The notes beneath the pieces were generated by a model. That model was given only the letters and a program-made list of their open reading frames with translations, ran no database searches and had not been told where the DNA came from. Shown here one piece after another: positions 43,960 to 56,302 of a stretch of 64,000 nt of DNA. This DNA comes from Helianthus annuus (lineage: Eukaryota > Streptophyta > Magnoliopsida > Asterales > Asteraceae). Made by a program: the position numbers and the translations under genes. Position 1 is the stretch's first letter. Every line of letters begins with the position of its first letter. The DNA lies in contig NC_035449.2 in assembly GCF_002127325.2 (NCBI RefSeq), positions 84,240,026 to 84,304,025 on the forward strand. The letters run 5' to 3'.

Positions 43960-46081
43960 ATGGCTAATGATGATCATGATGCTTGGTGGAGAAGAGATAG
44001 TGCAAGATGGGAAATTAGAAAATTGAATGAACCATTTCAAGAAGCAAAAAAAAACCAACAGATGGAATGAAGAGTTAGAGTGTTACATGGATCCACTGGG
44101 AAATCCAGTAGTTGATCCATCAAAAGTGGATTTTGATGCTGTAACCAATTTGTTTCCAAGTGAGGGAACTTTCAACACACGAAGATTATCTGATAAAGAG
44201 TATTTGCCAGATTTGGAGAGAAAGATAAGAGAAGTTTGTTAAGCAAGTCTACCGAAGGTGGTAGAATTCAAAAAGAGAACAGAAGAAAGGGTGAAAAAGA
44301 TGGTTGAAGATATAAAAAGGGAAGCTTTTGGAGAAGTCAAAGCTGACGTAGATAAATCTGAAAAAGATGGAAAAATTTCAGATGATGATTCAGAAAGAGC
44401 TCCAGTTTTTGATCATTCATGCTCATCTGATGAAGAGCGTGATGATGATAGCAAAAAGGCTGATAATGAACAGATTCTGGAGTTACGCTTGAGTTGTGAA
44501 AAGCTGCAATCTGAAAATGATAAACTGTTAAATGATTTGAACAGTTTATCATCAGAAAACAAAATTTTGAAAGAAACAGTTAAAAGTGGAAATGAAAAGG
44601 TTTCTTGGATCAAATTAGAAAATAAATTTTTAATAGAAAAAGAAACAGAATTTCAAGGTCGAATAAGAGTTTTGGAAAATGAGAAGTCTGTTCTTGAAAA
44701 TGTTAAAATTGAAAATTCTATCAAGTTCTATCTTGAAAGAATCTCTCAGCTTGAAAAAGAAGCTGAGGATTCAAGGATCAAGATTGATGAACTTGAAAAG
44801 AAGTTGAAAGGTTTTGTGACTTCATCAGATAGGTTGAATTTTCCCTGTCCAAAACCAATCAACTCTGTTCCAATAAGTGACAAGGTCACAAATTTTGACA
44901 AAGTCAAAATTGAAGATTGTGATGAAATATCTGATGATGAAAAAGAGAAGAAAAGAAAAATATTTTTAGATTTACAAGAAAAATTTCAAAAGACTGTTTT
45001 GCAATCTACTGAAATAGGTGAATGCTCAAAGCAAAAACCTGTTAAGAAGAATGCAGAACATAAACAAAAAGATAAAAATTTGAAAAATTCTAAAAAAGAA
45101 AATAAAAGCTCATCAGATAAGTCATCCAATCATTTTCAAAAATCACAAAAATTTAAAAATGAAAACTCACAAAGTGTTGGTAATAAGTGGTGCAGGTTTG
45201 ACCACAGTGCTTCAAAGCTAAATCCAATTTTTCAGAGGAGTGATGACTACCACAAAGCCAGACAATGCTATGATCTGAGCGTTTGGTGTGAAGGTGGTAC
45301 ATGGTATGATAACAGGGTGTGTTACAACTGTGGTTATCAAGGACACATCGCTGTTAACTGCCAAAGATGGAATTATGAGACGAGAAGATGCTTTAATTGT
45401 CAAATCAGAGGCCACATTGCTAGAGATTGCCCAAGGAGATCAATGGGAAGATCGAGGGTTGAATCTCAGAGATTAGTAAAGAAACCAGTCAACGTCAAGC
45501 CCAAAGAACAGAAGGTTCAAGAACCTAAAGTTCAGGAAGCAAAAGAAAAACTTTCTCAGGGGCAAAAAGACAGACTGAGGAAAAAGAGGAAGAAAGCATG
45601 AGAGTAATTGGAAAGAATCTTGTCCTCGGGTTCTTCGGTTGGTAAGAATAAGAGTTCTGATGAATCGATTTCCTCGATTGCACAGTCAAGCAAGACGGTT
45701 TCATCAGATACAAATTTGAGGACAAAAGAGAAAAAGGAGAAAAAGAAAAGTGTCGGCGATGAATCTGACAGATCAAAGTCAGACAAGCCACACTCAGGCA
45801 ATGAATCTGATTCCACAAAATCAGAAGAGCCACAACTTGAGGTAAAAAAGGAAGAAACAATTTCTTTAATGAATGATAAGGATTTTCCACCATTACAAGC
45901 CGCGAACCGAAAATCAAAAGGTGTTGATACTGGAAAAATGTTTAATAGCAATGTTAAACATATTTTTAGTAAGATGGCTGATGGTAAGGAAAAAGGAGTA
46001 ACAGAATTTTATGAAGAAAAGAGAAAAGCTCAAAATACGCCTAAGACTGCTCAGGCTTGGGTGTCAAAATTGGTTGGTTAA
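43960..46081 (+). pseudogene. D2 gag-like protein (near-intact, with a shift and stops)
   Basis: ATG 43960 begins MANDDHDAWWRRDSARWE. A shift in the A run at about 44046-44053 moves to the frame with NRWNEELECYMDPLGNP. An in-frame TAA at 44240-44242 interrupts before KKRTEERVKKMVEDIK. The frame is then open to 45601, with a long coiled coil (about 44470-44810) and a Lys-rich linker. Two perfect C-x2-C-x4-H-x4-C knuckles follow: CYNCGYQGHIAVNC near 45320-45361 and CFNCQIRGHIARDC near 45390-45431. After TGA and TAA at 45599-45607 the same frame continues to AWVSKLVG at 46081. Gag packages element RNA. Stops may be true decay or sites of recoding. Confidence 0.75.
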
Positions 46082-48159
46082 AATTCTGACTTGCCGGAGC
46101 TTCCAGGTTGGTAAGCGAGAAGCAGGTATCGGCATCTTTCTTGAGAAATTCACATGTTGGTAACTGTGATATTTCGAATTACAAAACACTAATCAAGGAC
46201 ATTAAGTTGTACTTGATTTCTCTTTCCGTCAAGTAATTAAAGGAAAACTATGTGATGAAAAAACCCCGAATTTGTGAAATGACACACAAAACTAATTTTC
46301 CGGAAAAATCATTTTGATTAAAACAAACTTAAGTGTTTTGAAATCATAATGGGGAAATAGTTTGTTGTAAGGGGGAGTGTTGATGGACTACGCCGAAACC
46401 CTCACGGCTGAACAAGCATGATTACTGTCACAGATTGAGAAACGGTTTTCTAACTGTCAAAATCAATGGGTTGTAAATCATGGGGGTACTTGATAATAGA
46501 TTTTCTGCAAATCAGAGCACTTTAAGCAGAAAATGGATGGCGAGACAAAGCTATCAGTATCGGTTTGTCAAATTTCTTTTAATGGTTTTGCATTTTAGGG
46601 GGAGAAAATTTGTCAGAAAATACAAAAACATTAGAAAATTTGAAAAATACAAAAACATGATAAAATTCAAAATTTTGAGTTGTGCAAAAAAAGAGGAAAT
46701 GATAGTACATCAGTAGACAGTTACAGTATGCTAAAGAAATGTAATGATTAAATAGTGTTAAACAGTTTCACTGATGATATGCCGATAGGTTTTTATACAC
46801 TTAGTAAATTTTTTCGGGATATAAACCTAAAATTCAAACTTGCTTATTTCGTGGGGAACACTACTTGAATATATAGGTAACCCCTGAAATCTCGTTTGAA
46901 AGGTCCCATATTCTGAGATACTAGGTCTTTATACTCAGTGATATCTGGGGTATTATTCCGGGACTTCTGCTGTATGGAAGTACTGACCTAGTCCCTGAAT
47001 AATACTTTCTGCAAATGCTTGAAACACAGCATCGCCCTCAGCAAGCTGATGAAACAATAAAATTGATAGTCGCTGCTGTTTTAACTAAAAGATCCTCTAA
47101 AGGGGACACACCAAAAGTCGAGCCGTCATCTCTCTGCTGAACGGAAGTTCTGACCTGAGCTCTCACGGTCTCGCATCTAACCCCTTACAGATATCATCTG
47201 TGGTATACTCACCTGTAAGACTGAATATCTGGGATTCTGGATACGGGAGAATATTCAAGAGGTGGGACACATGAATAAGTGTAAGTTCATAAGACATCTA
47301 AATCGTATCCTGAATCAGTTGAAATTTGTATGAAAATTTAAGTGGATCAGTATATCGACAATCTAAGTGAATTGTTTAATTCTTAACGTGTAACTAAGCT
47401 CAACGGTACTTGTGACTTGTCAAAAACTGATATGATCCTCTGACGCATACTCAAACAAAAATATTATCTGTAAATATGTTTGTATATATTTCTTTACCGC
47501 TTTATATTTTCAGAAAATACAAAAAGATTTTTATTTCTGCTTTATTTTCGACAACCGATGTCTGAGTTGCTGAGTTTCAAAATCTAAGTAAGCTGATTGT
47601 GTTTCTGAAAATAAAACAAGTTCATTAATTTGAAACTTGAAATTTCTAGAAAAGTTCAAAAACAGTTTGTGATATCTCCAAGGTCATTAGTTTGGACTTG
47701 GATGATAAACTATGAGGAAGTTGGATTCTTTAATGCTGCCATTTCTGTTGAGTTGGTTGATAGGGGGAGTAGATTAGAGAATTTGATTAAAGGTTTGAAA
47801 ATGTTGTTACTTATCATTTGTATGAGTGATTGCAGGAAAGATCCAGACTACGATCCCGAGAGCTGAGTCTAAGGGGAAGTCTGAAGACAAGCTGAAAGTG
47901 AGGAAGAGCTTGTAACCGGAAAGCTAGGTGTCGATCCCTAAAAGCATGGAAGCTTGACGAGAGGGGGAGCCAGCTGACAAAGGAAAAGTTGATGATAGAG
48001 CTAATGATGAGATCTTGGTGAAAAAGTCAAAGAGAGAAGATGATCAAAGAGAAAGGTTGAAGGATACTTACATTGTTACAATCTGAACGAGATGGCAAGA
48101 TGATCAAGACTGAAGAGGTGGCATATCAGAGAATGGTCACTGAAGACTTCGTCAATATC
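46082..48159 (+). other. D2 non-coding 3' region
   Basis: About 2 kb with no pol domain. Several GGGGGAG purine blocks (46368, 47762, 47965 and the true tract at 48161-48171) suggest old internal duplications of the polypurine region. Short ORFs are chance. Confidence 0.55.
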
Positions 48160-48171
48160 CGAGGGGGAGTC

Positions 48172-48584
48172 TGTTAGTGCAATACGTCTATAGACTTCGT
48201 CTTGTATTATGTAATAGATTAGGATAGGTTAGAATATCCTGTGCACAAGGTTCGAGAAACGAAATGTGGTGAATTAGCAAGGAGGTCCGCTTATATGGAC
48301 GCTGTCCATATAAGCGAACCACATCATTCACTCAGGATCGCTTATATGTGCATGACCACATAAGCGAACCACAAACACTATAAATAGTGCACTGGTTAGT
48401 TCATTTGGAACGGATCTGAAAGTGTAACGAAGTGCTGCCAAATTGCTTCCAGGTTGTAAACATTGTCAAGAATCAATATAAGAAGCATTATATTTAGTTT
48501 GAGCGTCTGATTCATCGATTCCGCCTTTGAACTAGATAAACGACTCTTCTGATCGACTCATTCAGGGTCAACGACGATCCAACA
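48172..48584 (+). repeat. 3' LTR of D2
   Basis: Same length as the 5' LTR, with differences at five sites. Ends GATCCAACA before CATAC. Confidence 0.9.
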
Positions 48585-48589
48585 CATAC

Positions 48590-49605
48590 ACTTGTTAGGA
48601 GATGATTAGAAGCCTTGGTTAACACTTAAACTTGCTCACCACACAAGAAAATTGCATAAACAGCCCCTGAATTAGCAACAGATTGCTAAAAATGAATTTT
48701 CTGGTCGCTGGCACTCTCACGCGCCCCGCGTAAGACTCAAAGAAGTCTTACGCGCCCCGCCTGAGGAAAGTTTGGCAGAAATGTCAAAACAGGTCCCTGC
48801 ACTTGCAAAACATGCATTTCGGCCCATTTTTGACACGTTTAAGCCCCGTTAACCTCATTTCAAGGCTCTAAAATGAGGTTAAAGTATTGGGAACTCAAAA
48901 CATGCTCAAAAATATCTCGGATGTCGGTTCGTTTGGTCGTACGGTTGCGTTGTTCGGTTAATTACGACAGAAGTCGTAACGAACGCAAAAACGATCCAAA
49001 TTGAGCGACGAATGGAATTTAATCATGCCAATCACTAAAATATAATATTTTAATGATAACATAAATTTTTGGGTGTCCGGATATATTCAGAACGTAAGAT
49101 ATGCGCGAAAATGCAAACTTGTGCATTTTTTGACGCTTTTAGTCCCTGAATGAGCATAAAGTTTATTTTAGCACACCGAACCCGTCAAAGCCTATTTCTA
49201 AGCTATGGAAAGGATATTTAAGGTGTGTTTAACTTATGGTCAGGTTCTGGGTTGTTCATTACAGTACAAATCAGCATACTTTCGCAGTTTGTCGAATTTA
49301 GTCCCTGTAAGCGAATAAACTTGATTTCGGCATACCAAACCATCCAAAACTTATTTCTAAGTTTTGTAAAGGTTATTTAAGATATGTTAAGCCTATGTCA
49401 CTATTTCGGAGTGTTTGTTGCATTAAACTGGCTATATTTACGCATCAGATCGCGTATAACCATCCAGAAAGCGATTTAAAGCCCGAAATCGAACAAGAAT
49501 TGATATGTGCAAATGATACACATATTTTCACAAATCCCAAGTATGAAACACAAAATTCCATTGGTTTGGCATTTGTTTGACTGTCACAGTGACACAAGTG
49601 TCACA
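48590..49605 (-). repeat. Left LTR of D1, part 2
   Basis: Continues the D1 LTR after D2 and ends AGTGTCACA. It includes a GC-rich paired module at 48716-48768 (CGCGCCCCGCGTAAGAC and its near-inverted partner), also in the right LTR at about 54808-54852. Confidence 0.85.
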
Positions 49606-49609
49606 GTCT

Positions 49610-50640
49610 CCCCTACTTTAGAAACGAAAATGAATGGACAGAGTCATTTTCAACGGATGCTTCCTCAGAAACGGAAATGAAAAGGATAATCAAACTGATA
49701 TTCATTCCCTTCAACGAATATTCTTCAGAAACGAAAATGAACAAACGGAGTCATTTTCAACAGATGCTTCCTCAGAAACGGAAATGAAAAAGGATAATCA
49801 AACGGATACTCATTTCCTTCAACGGATATTCTTCAGAAACGAAAATGAACAAATAGAGTCATTTTCAACAGATGCTTCCTCAGAAACGGAAATGAAAAGG
49901 ATAATCAAACGGATACTCATTTCCTTCAACGGATATTCTTCAAAAATGAAAATGAACAGACGGAGTCATTTTCAACAGTTGTTTCATCAGAATTGGAAAT
50001 GAAGGTTTTTAACAAACGGATATTCATTTCCATCAACGGATATTCTTCAGAAGCGAAAATGAATGGATGATCCATTTTCCTCAACGGATTCTTCATCAGA
50101 ACGGAAATGAAGGATTAAACAAACGGATATTCATTTCCATCAACGGATATTCTTCAGAAGCGAAAATGAATGGATGATCCATTTTCCTCAACGGATTCTT
50201 CATCAGAACGGAAATGAAGGATTAAACAAACGGATATTCATTTCCATCAACGGATATTCTTCAGAAGTGAAAATGAATGGATGATCCATTTTCCTCAACG
50301 GATTCTTCATCAGAACGGAAATGAAGGATTAAAGAAACGGATATTCATTTCCATCAACGGATATTCTTCAGAAGCGAAAATGAATGGATGATCCATTTTC
50401 CTCAACGGATTCTTCATCAGAACGGAAATGAAGGATTAAACAAACGGATATTCATTTCCATCAACGGATATTCTTCAGAAGCGAAAATGAATGGATGATC
50501 CATTTTCCTCAATGGATTCTTCATCAGAACGGAAATGAAGGATTAAACAAACGGATATTCATTTCCATCAATGGATATTCTTTCAGAAGTGAAAAATGAG
50601 TAGCTAGTTCATTTTTCTTCAACGGGTGCTTCATCAGAAT
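49610..50640. repeat. 107-bp tandem array in D1
   Basis: About nine to ten units. AGGATT starts at 50111, 50218, 50325, 50432 and 50539, exactly 107 bp apart. The older left part (CAGATGCTTCCTCAG at 49654, 49761, 49869, 49976) has the same period but more divergence. Each unit contains AACGGA(A/T)AT and CAACGGAT phrases. The 122-residue ORF at 49634-50002 is produced by the repeat. Confidence 0.9.
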
Positions 50641-51390
50641 TGGAAATGAACAGGGTTCACTCTAGACGCATGACAAAACTTGCTGTGGTTTCAGTGCACT
50701 AAATTCCATAATTATGTAGGCCTTCATAATTACGTAATTCCTTGCACAGTCTGCACAGTTCATTTCATAATGTGTAGGGGAAGAAAAATCAAACCTGTGA
50801 TGAGTGTGGCTAGACTACCATAGGGTCCTTTTAATTAGATTGACAAAAGATCTCTTTAATTAGACCACTCAAGGAGTCTTTTCAGCTATATCATCACATG
50901 ATATTCCTAACAAGAATTTTGGATTAATCTGTTTAACTAGACCACTCAAGGGGTCTAATTATGGAATAGTACTTCATAACCCAAGGGACTCAACTCCAAC
51001 GTAGAAGTCCATTAAGGATTTAAGATAGTACCTTTGGATATCCTACTATGAATCCATTATACGAAGATATGGAAGATTCTACGAGGATTTGGATAACAAA
51101 AATTTGGATCACACAAAACATAAAAAGGGAACACATAAACACATAAACACATAATCACATAATTGATTAACTTGACCTTTAATTTGTTATCTTTGGACAT
51201 AGATATTTAAAGCACACCAGGAATCCAATCCGTGGATTTCATTTGGCACTTTAATCATTTTCAAGAAATCTATCTATGAAGATAGGAAAATCTTAATAGG
51301 AATTCGGCTTTGTCCTTATTGAATCATAATGTACGTATTGAATTATACAAAGAATTCAATTAAGGGCTCCGATGAACGATACCCATCCAC
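50641..51390. other. D1 internal non-coding region
   Basis: No gene seen. Two short similar phrases (AGACCACTCAAGG-GTCT) lie near 50860 and 50940. Confidence 0.45.
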
Positions 51391-51396
51391 AAGGAT

Positions 51397-51735
51397 CTAA
51401 TTATGAGGATAGAAAGATCCTATATGGATTTTGGAGTTTGTGTAACGAGAGGTGTTCCGACACCTTGCACTAGGCGTGCTTACGTCGATACCCAAGGTAG
51501 AAAGTTCATGAGGTTGAGGCGCTAGATATGTCGAGGCGACATATGAAGCAGAATTTGAAGGTTGAGTAGCAGCAGGATTGGTAACAACTTTGCTTTGGAT
51601 CGCAAAGCGACACATGTTAACCAAATGTCCCCATCGTCCACCGTGGGTACATTTGAAACAGGGTATTTGATTCGGGTGATATCAGTGGCATTGATTGCAC
51701 CAAGGAGCAGTTCCCTTACACGGCTTCATCCCTGA
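51397..51735 (-). pseudogene. Zinc-knuckle gag remnant of D1
   Basis: On minus a frame contains CNQCH, a TGA stop, YHPNQIPCFKCTHGGRWGHLVNMCRF, then a Ser/Thr/Pro-rich tail to 51397. The Cys and His spacing resembles tandem knuckles of plant gag proteins. The second is stretched (C-x2-C-x7-H-x4-C). A single stop and loss of the upstream capsid part make it a remnant. Confidence 0.5.
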
Positions 51736-52397
51736 GGCGAGTCATGGTGATGGCTAAATCAACGGTCCTCTGGAGTACGACGCCTACTTGTTGAGCAATT
51801 GTAGCACCTGGTTCGGACATTTGAGTGTTGTTGCGATGAAGAGGCATCTTTAAGACAATGGAAGGCATAGGAGGAAATAAGTGAAAGATAGTCAAAAGAG
51901 AATGACAACGCATGAAGATTGTGACCATTTGTTTGTTACCAAAGGCAAACAAATGAGATGGTGACTAATCAAAGTAAGCGGGTCAATATAATGTATCGCG
52001 AAGACATGCTCGCCTATAAGTGGACACTCACCCCAATAGTTCCCAGGTAAGAGTGACTGGTCCGATACTGCGGATTTGTACGAACACTCTAGCCTTAGAC
52101 AGAAGACCCAGGGTACAGGCATCCACTCTTCCAGTTTGCACGTGTTCACATTATTTAAACCCATACCTTGACGAGATTTTTAAAAACTTTGAAGGTTCAA
52201 AACCTTATAATAAATTATCCTAGAACAGATGATTAGTTTTCAAAGCAGATTCGAATTTTGTGTTCTTATTGTGATTGCTGCCTAAGGATAGGCAACGGTA
52301 TTGTTTTAAGTCTAAACGCAAGTACACTCGCGTTAGGGTCCTAGGAAGGTTATAGTCTAAGGTCAAAGCATTACTAATAACCTAATTCCCTATAACC
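51736..52397 (-). other. D1 5' internal region
   Basis: Between the primer site and the gag remnant. Short ORFs in both strands but none with a recognisable domain; probably leader and decayed capsid sequence. Confidence 0.4.
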
Positions 52398-52415
52398 ATT
52401 GGCTCTGATACCAAC
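52398..52415 (-). other. Primer binding site of D1
   Basis: Minus reading TTGGTATCAGAGCCAATG, five bases from the LTR edge at 52421. Initiator tRNA-Met type. It fixes the orientation of D1. Confidence 0.8.
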
Positions 52416-52420
52416 TTTTC

Positions 52421-55400
52421 TGTCACACCCCGACCACGTAAAACAACAAAACGTGGCGGAAACGTCGGGGAGTGTTGTAACAGAATCATTGTTTCACAAC
52501 CATGGATTAAACAGTTTTGTTTTATTGAAATATTGAACTAAATGTTTTGATACAAATTAGATAAATACAACTATTATCCTCCAAGTTTTAAAGTCACTAA
52601 GGCCTTGTCCATTCCTATGTGAGAGTGCACCAATATCATCATCAAGGCTCATCAACTATAGTACCTGAAACACATGTGAAAATAGGTACGTCAGCATAAA
52701 AATGCCGGCGAGTACATAGGTTTTGTATGAGTTTCAGATTCATGGCTAGTTTGCATGCTGCAATACTTATTAAAAAAACCTTGTTTTGAAAAGTATAGTA
52801 TTGCGACATAATTAACCAACTCAAATCAAATTGGTTACAGTTTATAAAATCTCGTAGCCATGATTCTTAACTCCAAAACATTTGTTTAATTAAATCCAGA
52901 TTGTAAATCGTTTTTGGAATAAAATTTTGAATAGTATATATATATTATTGGAAAAACCTTGTAATATATCTTTGTTTCAATAACCTTGCCCAAGTGATCT
53001 AGTTAACGCAACGACATATAATGTATTAAAATCACTTATATATAGGAAATACCAGCGGTGTATCCACCATGCTTTTAACACATTATACCCGCCCCGTTAC
53101 CTAATCACTTCCCTAACCCGACGGTTCAAACAGATTTCAAACGGTTCATGTCAATCAACTGTTACAAACGGTTCACATAGTCAAGTAGTTACAAACGGTA
53201 TAATCAAACGGTTAACATAATCCAATGGTTACAAACGGTTCACATAGTCAAGTGATCACAAATGGTTCACAGGATCAAACGGTTACAACGGTTCACAGTG
53301 TAAAACAATGTGTCCACATACTGGCTGAGCATATGCGACAAAATGTAATATACGGAAATCAATATGCTAGCATGTTAAGTGAACATACATAGCAAAACAT
53401 AATGAAATCATGTTCTAATAGTGTACTATTGAACATAGTAAGTATATGATATAAAAACATGGGAAACATGAAAGCATCAAGTAGGCACATGTGTTCCACC
53501 TCAAAAAAGTATGAAAACAGTAAAAGAGGGGACTATGTACTCACCTGAGGGTGCTTAGAAGTCTTGAACAACAACCAAGCAAAGCTAGAGTGATCAGGGA
53601 ATCAAATGGCACCCTATATAGGTAACTATGTAAATAACCTGACCTAAATCGGGAGATAGGATAGAATGAGGTTCTATAAATCAAACGAGTAATTAAACTC
53701 ATATGGTATGATTTAATAGACCTTACATTCTTATTGGAAAGTCTACCTAAGTGCTTTTGACCCGTTTCGACACATTATGGTAACATAAGCTACTATAAGG
53801 CGTCGTTAGCGTAAAACTATGTTCGGATGGTTAACTATGTGCTATGCCAAGTCTTACATGCCCAATTATCCCTAAACATGTTACTAAATCAGGTTATATG
53901 TCAAAAATATGTTCACATAGGCAAAATACGGATTTTAGCTTCAAAAGGGCGTTTTGGTCATTTCCTATGGGCATACAAGCTAACTAGCAAATGACTAACC
54001 AATCCTATGTGATCATAAGGTATAACCTCAGTGGTTATTCCCTATGCAACTATGATCACTAACTAAGCTTGGTCGGATCCTAAAGATCGACCAAACGGGT
54101 CGGGTTCGAAAGTCTAAGCGGTTGTTTAGACCGCTTACCTTACAACCCTAAACAAGCACTAAACTAATAGTGTCGAGTTAAACATGTCAAAGCATGTTTA
54201 ACCTACTGATTTGGTATCAAAACAAAGTGTTTTGATACACTAAATTAGTTTTGTTGCAAAATGCGTGCTAAAACGCATTTTGACCGAAACTTTGACTCGA
54301 CACTACACCTAGTGAACGTGGTAATCAGTGGGTATAATCACTAAGGATTATAACCAACGTGATTACAATCACGTTGCAAAGTTCAACCGAACTTTGCGTT
54401 GACCAAAGGCTGGTCAAACTGAAAGTCAAACACTGTTTGACTTTTTAAACTAGAAAGCAATAATAGAATGAAAGAATACTCACTAAGGGTCCTTGCTATC
54501 TTTTCTACAAAGAAGACAAAGTCCTAAATGCTTGAGAAAGCTCCCAAAGCAGATGTAGAGAGGAGAATGAGAAGAATGAGCAAGGAATGAATGAAATGGA
54601 TGGGCTATTTATAGTTGTGGTGAGTTCATTGGATCATGCCAAGTTTTGTGTAACCTCCAAGTATTAAATCTCATCCATACACTTGTTAGGAGATGATTAG
54701 AAGCCTTGGTTAACACTTAAACTTGCTCACCACACAAGAAAATTGCATAAACAGCCCCTGAATTAGCAACAGATTGCTAAAAATGAATTTTCTGGTCGCT
54801 GGCACTCTCACGCGCCCCGCGTAAGACTCAAAGAAGTCTTACGCGCCCCGCCTGAGGAAAGTTTGGTAGAAATGTCAAAACAGTTCCCTGCACTTGTAAA
54901 ACATGCATTTCGACCCATTTTTGACACGTTTAAGCCCCGTTAACCTCATTTCAAGGCTCTAAAATGAGGTTAAAGTATTGGGAACTCAAAACATGCTCAA
55001 AAATATCTCGGATGTTGGTTCGTTTGGTCGTACGGTTGCGTTGTTCGGTTAATTACGACAGAAGTCGTAACGAACGCAAAAACGATCCAAATTGAGCGAC
55101 GAATGGAATTTTATCATGCCAATCACTAAAACATAATATTTTAATAATAACATAAATTTTTGGGTGTCCGGATATATTCAGAACGTAAGATATGCGCGAA
55201 AATGCAAACTTGTGCATTTTTTGACGCTTTTAGTCCCTAAATGAGCATAAAGTTTATTTTAGCATACCGAACCCCTCAAAGCCTATTTCTAAGCTATGGA
55301 AAGGATATTTAGGGTGTGTTTAACTTATGGTCAGGTTCCGGGTTGTTCATTACAGTACAAATCGGCATACTTTCGCAGTTTGTCGAATTTAGTCCCTGTA

Positions 55401-55696
55401 AGCGAATAAACTTGATTTCGGCATACCAAACCATCCAAAACTTATTTCTAAGTTATGTAAAGGTTATTTAAGATATTTTAAGCCTATGTCACTGTTCCGG
55501 AGTGTTTGTTGCATTAAACTGGCTATATTTACGCATCAGATCGCGTATAACCTTCCAGAAAGCGATTTAAAGCCGGAAATCGAACAAGAATTGATATGTG
55601 CAAATGATACACATATTTTCACAAATCCCAAGTATGAAACACAAAATTCCATTGGTTTGGCATTTGTTTGACTGTCACAATGACATAGGTATCACA
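52421..55696 (-). repeat. Right (5') LTR of D1
   Basis: 3276 bp. TATA (minus) at 54605-54614; GC-rich paired module about 195 bp upstream of it at 54808-54852. Compared with the left LTR it has an extra block of ACGGTTCACA-type repeats near 53180-53260. Confidence 0.9.
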
Positions 55697-55701
55697 GGGA
55701 C

Positions 55702-55777
55702 GTTGGAACGAGCTCAGGTCAATTGCAGATATAAATAATTTGCTTCAATATATGTTTATCTCTCTTGCGGATGCAAG
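55702..55777 (+). pseudogene. Captured kinesin exon, 3' part
   Basis: Continues the frame from 40589 (RWNELRSIADINNLLQYMFISLADAR) and ends at a clean donor AAG|GTAAGT. Together with 40553-40589 it forms one exon. Confidence 0.6.
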
Positions 55778-55802
55778 GTAAGTTTAAATAGAACTCCATT
55801 TC

Positions 55803-55863
55803 ATCATTCAACCCTGGACTTCTTACTAGAAGGGAATCAGACACTTTCCATTGCGCCATCCGT
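55803..55863 (-). other. tRNA-derived (SINE-like) relic in the captured kinesin intron
   Basis: On minus GGATGGCGCAATGG matches the tRNA box A pattern, and CCAGGGTTGAATGA about 35 bp later resembles box B with a missing base. It could be a SINE head or a tRNA pseudogene. No body or poly-A tail could be defined. Confidence 0.35.
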
Positions 55864-55915
55864 TGAACAGCTTGTAAATAATACCGTTTGATGAGTTTAT
55901 TGTTATGTCAAATAG

Positions 55916-56055
55916 GTGTCAATCATAGATGGAAGAATAGTTAAAGGAGCTTGTGGGGTTGCTAAGACAAAGTGAACTGAAAGGAAAGGAACTTAAGGAG
56001 GAGTTAAAAGCAGCAAGGGAGCAAACTGTTGCAGTTGCATTGGCTTCATTGCCTT
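55916..56055 (+). pseudogene. Captured kinesin exon 2 (stop codon)
   Basis: Reads LKELVGLLRQSELKGKELK and REQTVAVALASLP, preceded by TAG where KAC-type proteins have Gln. The piece between CQ and this part appears deleted. KAC/KCA similarity is by recognition. Confidence 0.55.
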
Positions 56056-56302
56056 ATATAAGATTACATTTTGCTATTTAACTCAAATCTTTTATGGAGT
56101 GTTTGGATTTTAGTTTTAATACTGACTAATTTTTCTTTTATTTAAAAACTTCTCATTCTGATTATTTGGGGATAAACAAAGCACACCCAAACACCATCTC
56201 TTACAAAAAAAATCACGTTCAAAACGCACATACGGACACTCTCCTTGGTATGCCAGCTTTGGAAGAGATTGTGATTTTTAACTCAACTTTCCCTAACAAA
56301 AC

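Larger units (their letters stand above)
42782..48584 (+). mobile_element. Element D2: young gag-only LTR retrotransposon inside the D1 LTR
   Basis: 5803 bp, TG...CA, duplication CATAC at 42777-42781 and 48585-48589. LTRs 42782-43194 and 48172-48584, both 413 bp with five differences counted by eye. Primer site TGGTATCAGAGC (initiator tRNA-Met) at 43197-43208; polypurine tract GAGGGGGAGTC ending at 48171. It encodes a gag-like protein with two zinc knuckles but no protease, integrase or RT. The 413-bp LTR and Met primer fit a Ty1/copia relative, though without pol this is not proven. Confidence 0.9.
40590..55696 (-). mobile_element. Element D1: TR-GAG-like LTR retrotransposon, minus strand
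   Basis: 15.1 kb including nested D2, bounded by TGTCACACC...ATCACA with GGGAC at 40585-40589 and 55697-55701. The right LTR (52421-55696) is the 5' LTR on minus. Next to it lies TTGGTATCAGAGCC, a primer site for initiator tRNA-Met, at 52398-52415. A polypurine tract (AAAGTAGGGGAGAC on minus) lies at the left at 49606-49619. The internal region is only 2.8 kb, with a 107-bp tandem array and a decayed zinc-knuckle gag piece. No RT or integrase, so it is non-autonomous. Confidence 0.85.

Noticed and set aside
45525..45951. Minus-strand ORFs of 130 codons opposite the D2 gag
   Set aside because: Mirror of the Lys/Ser-rich gag coding strand. No start context or conservation argument.
46366..46396. 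Second LTR start after GGGGGAGTGTTGATGG in D2
   Set aside because: It resembles a polypurine tract plus TG, but no matching LTR copy exists elsewhere in the window. Probably a duplicated purine block.
49634..50002. 122-codon ORF
   Set aside because: Product of the 107-bp tandem array; no ATG context or domain.
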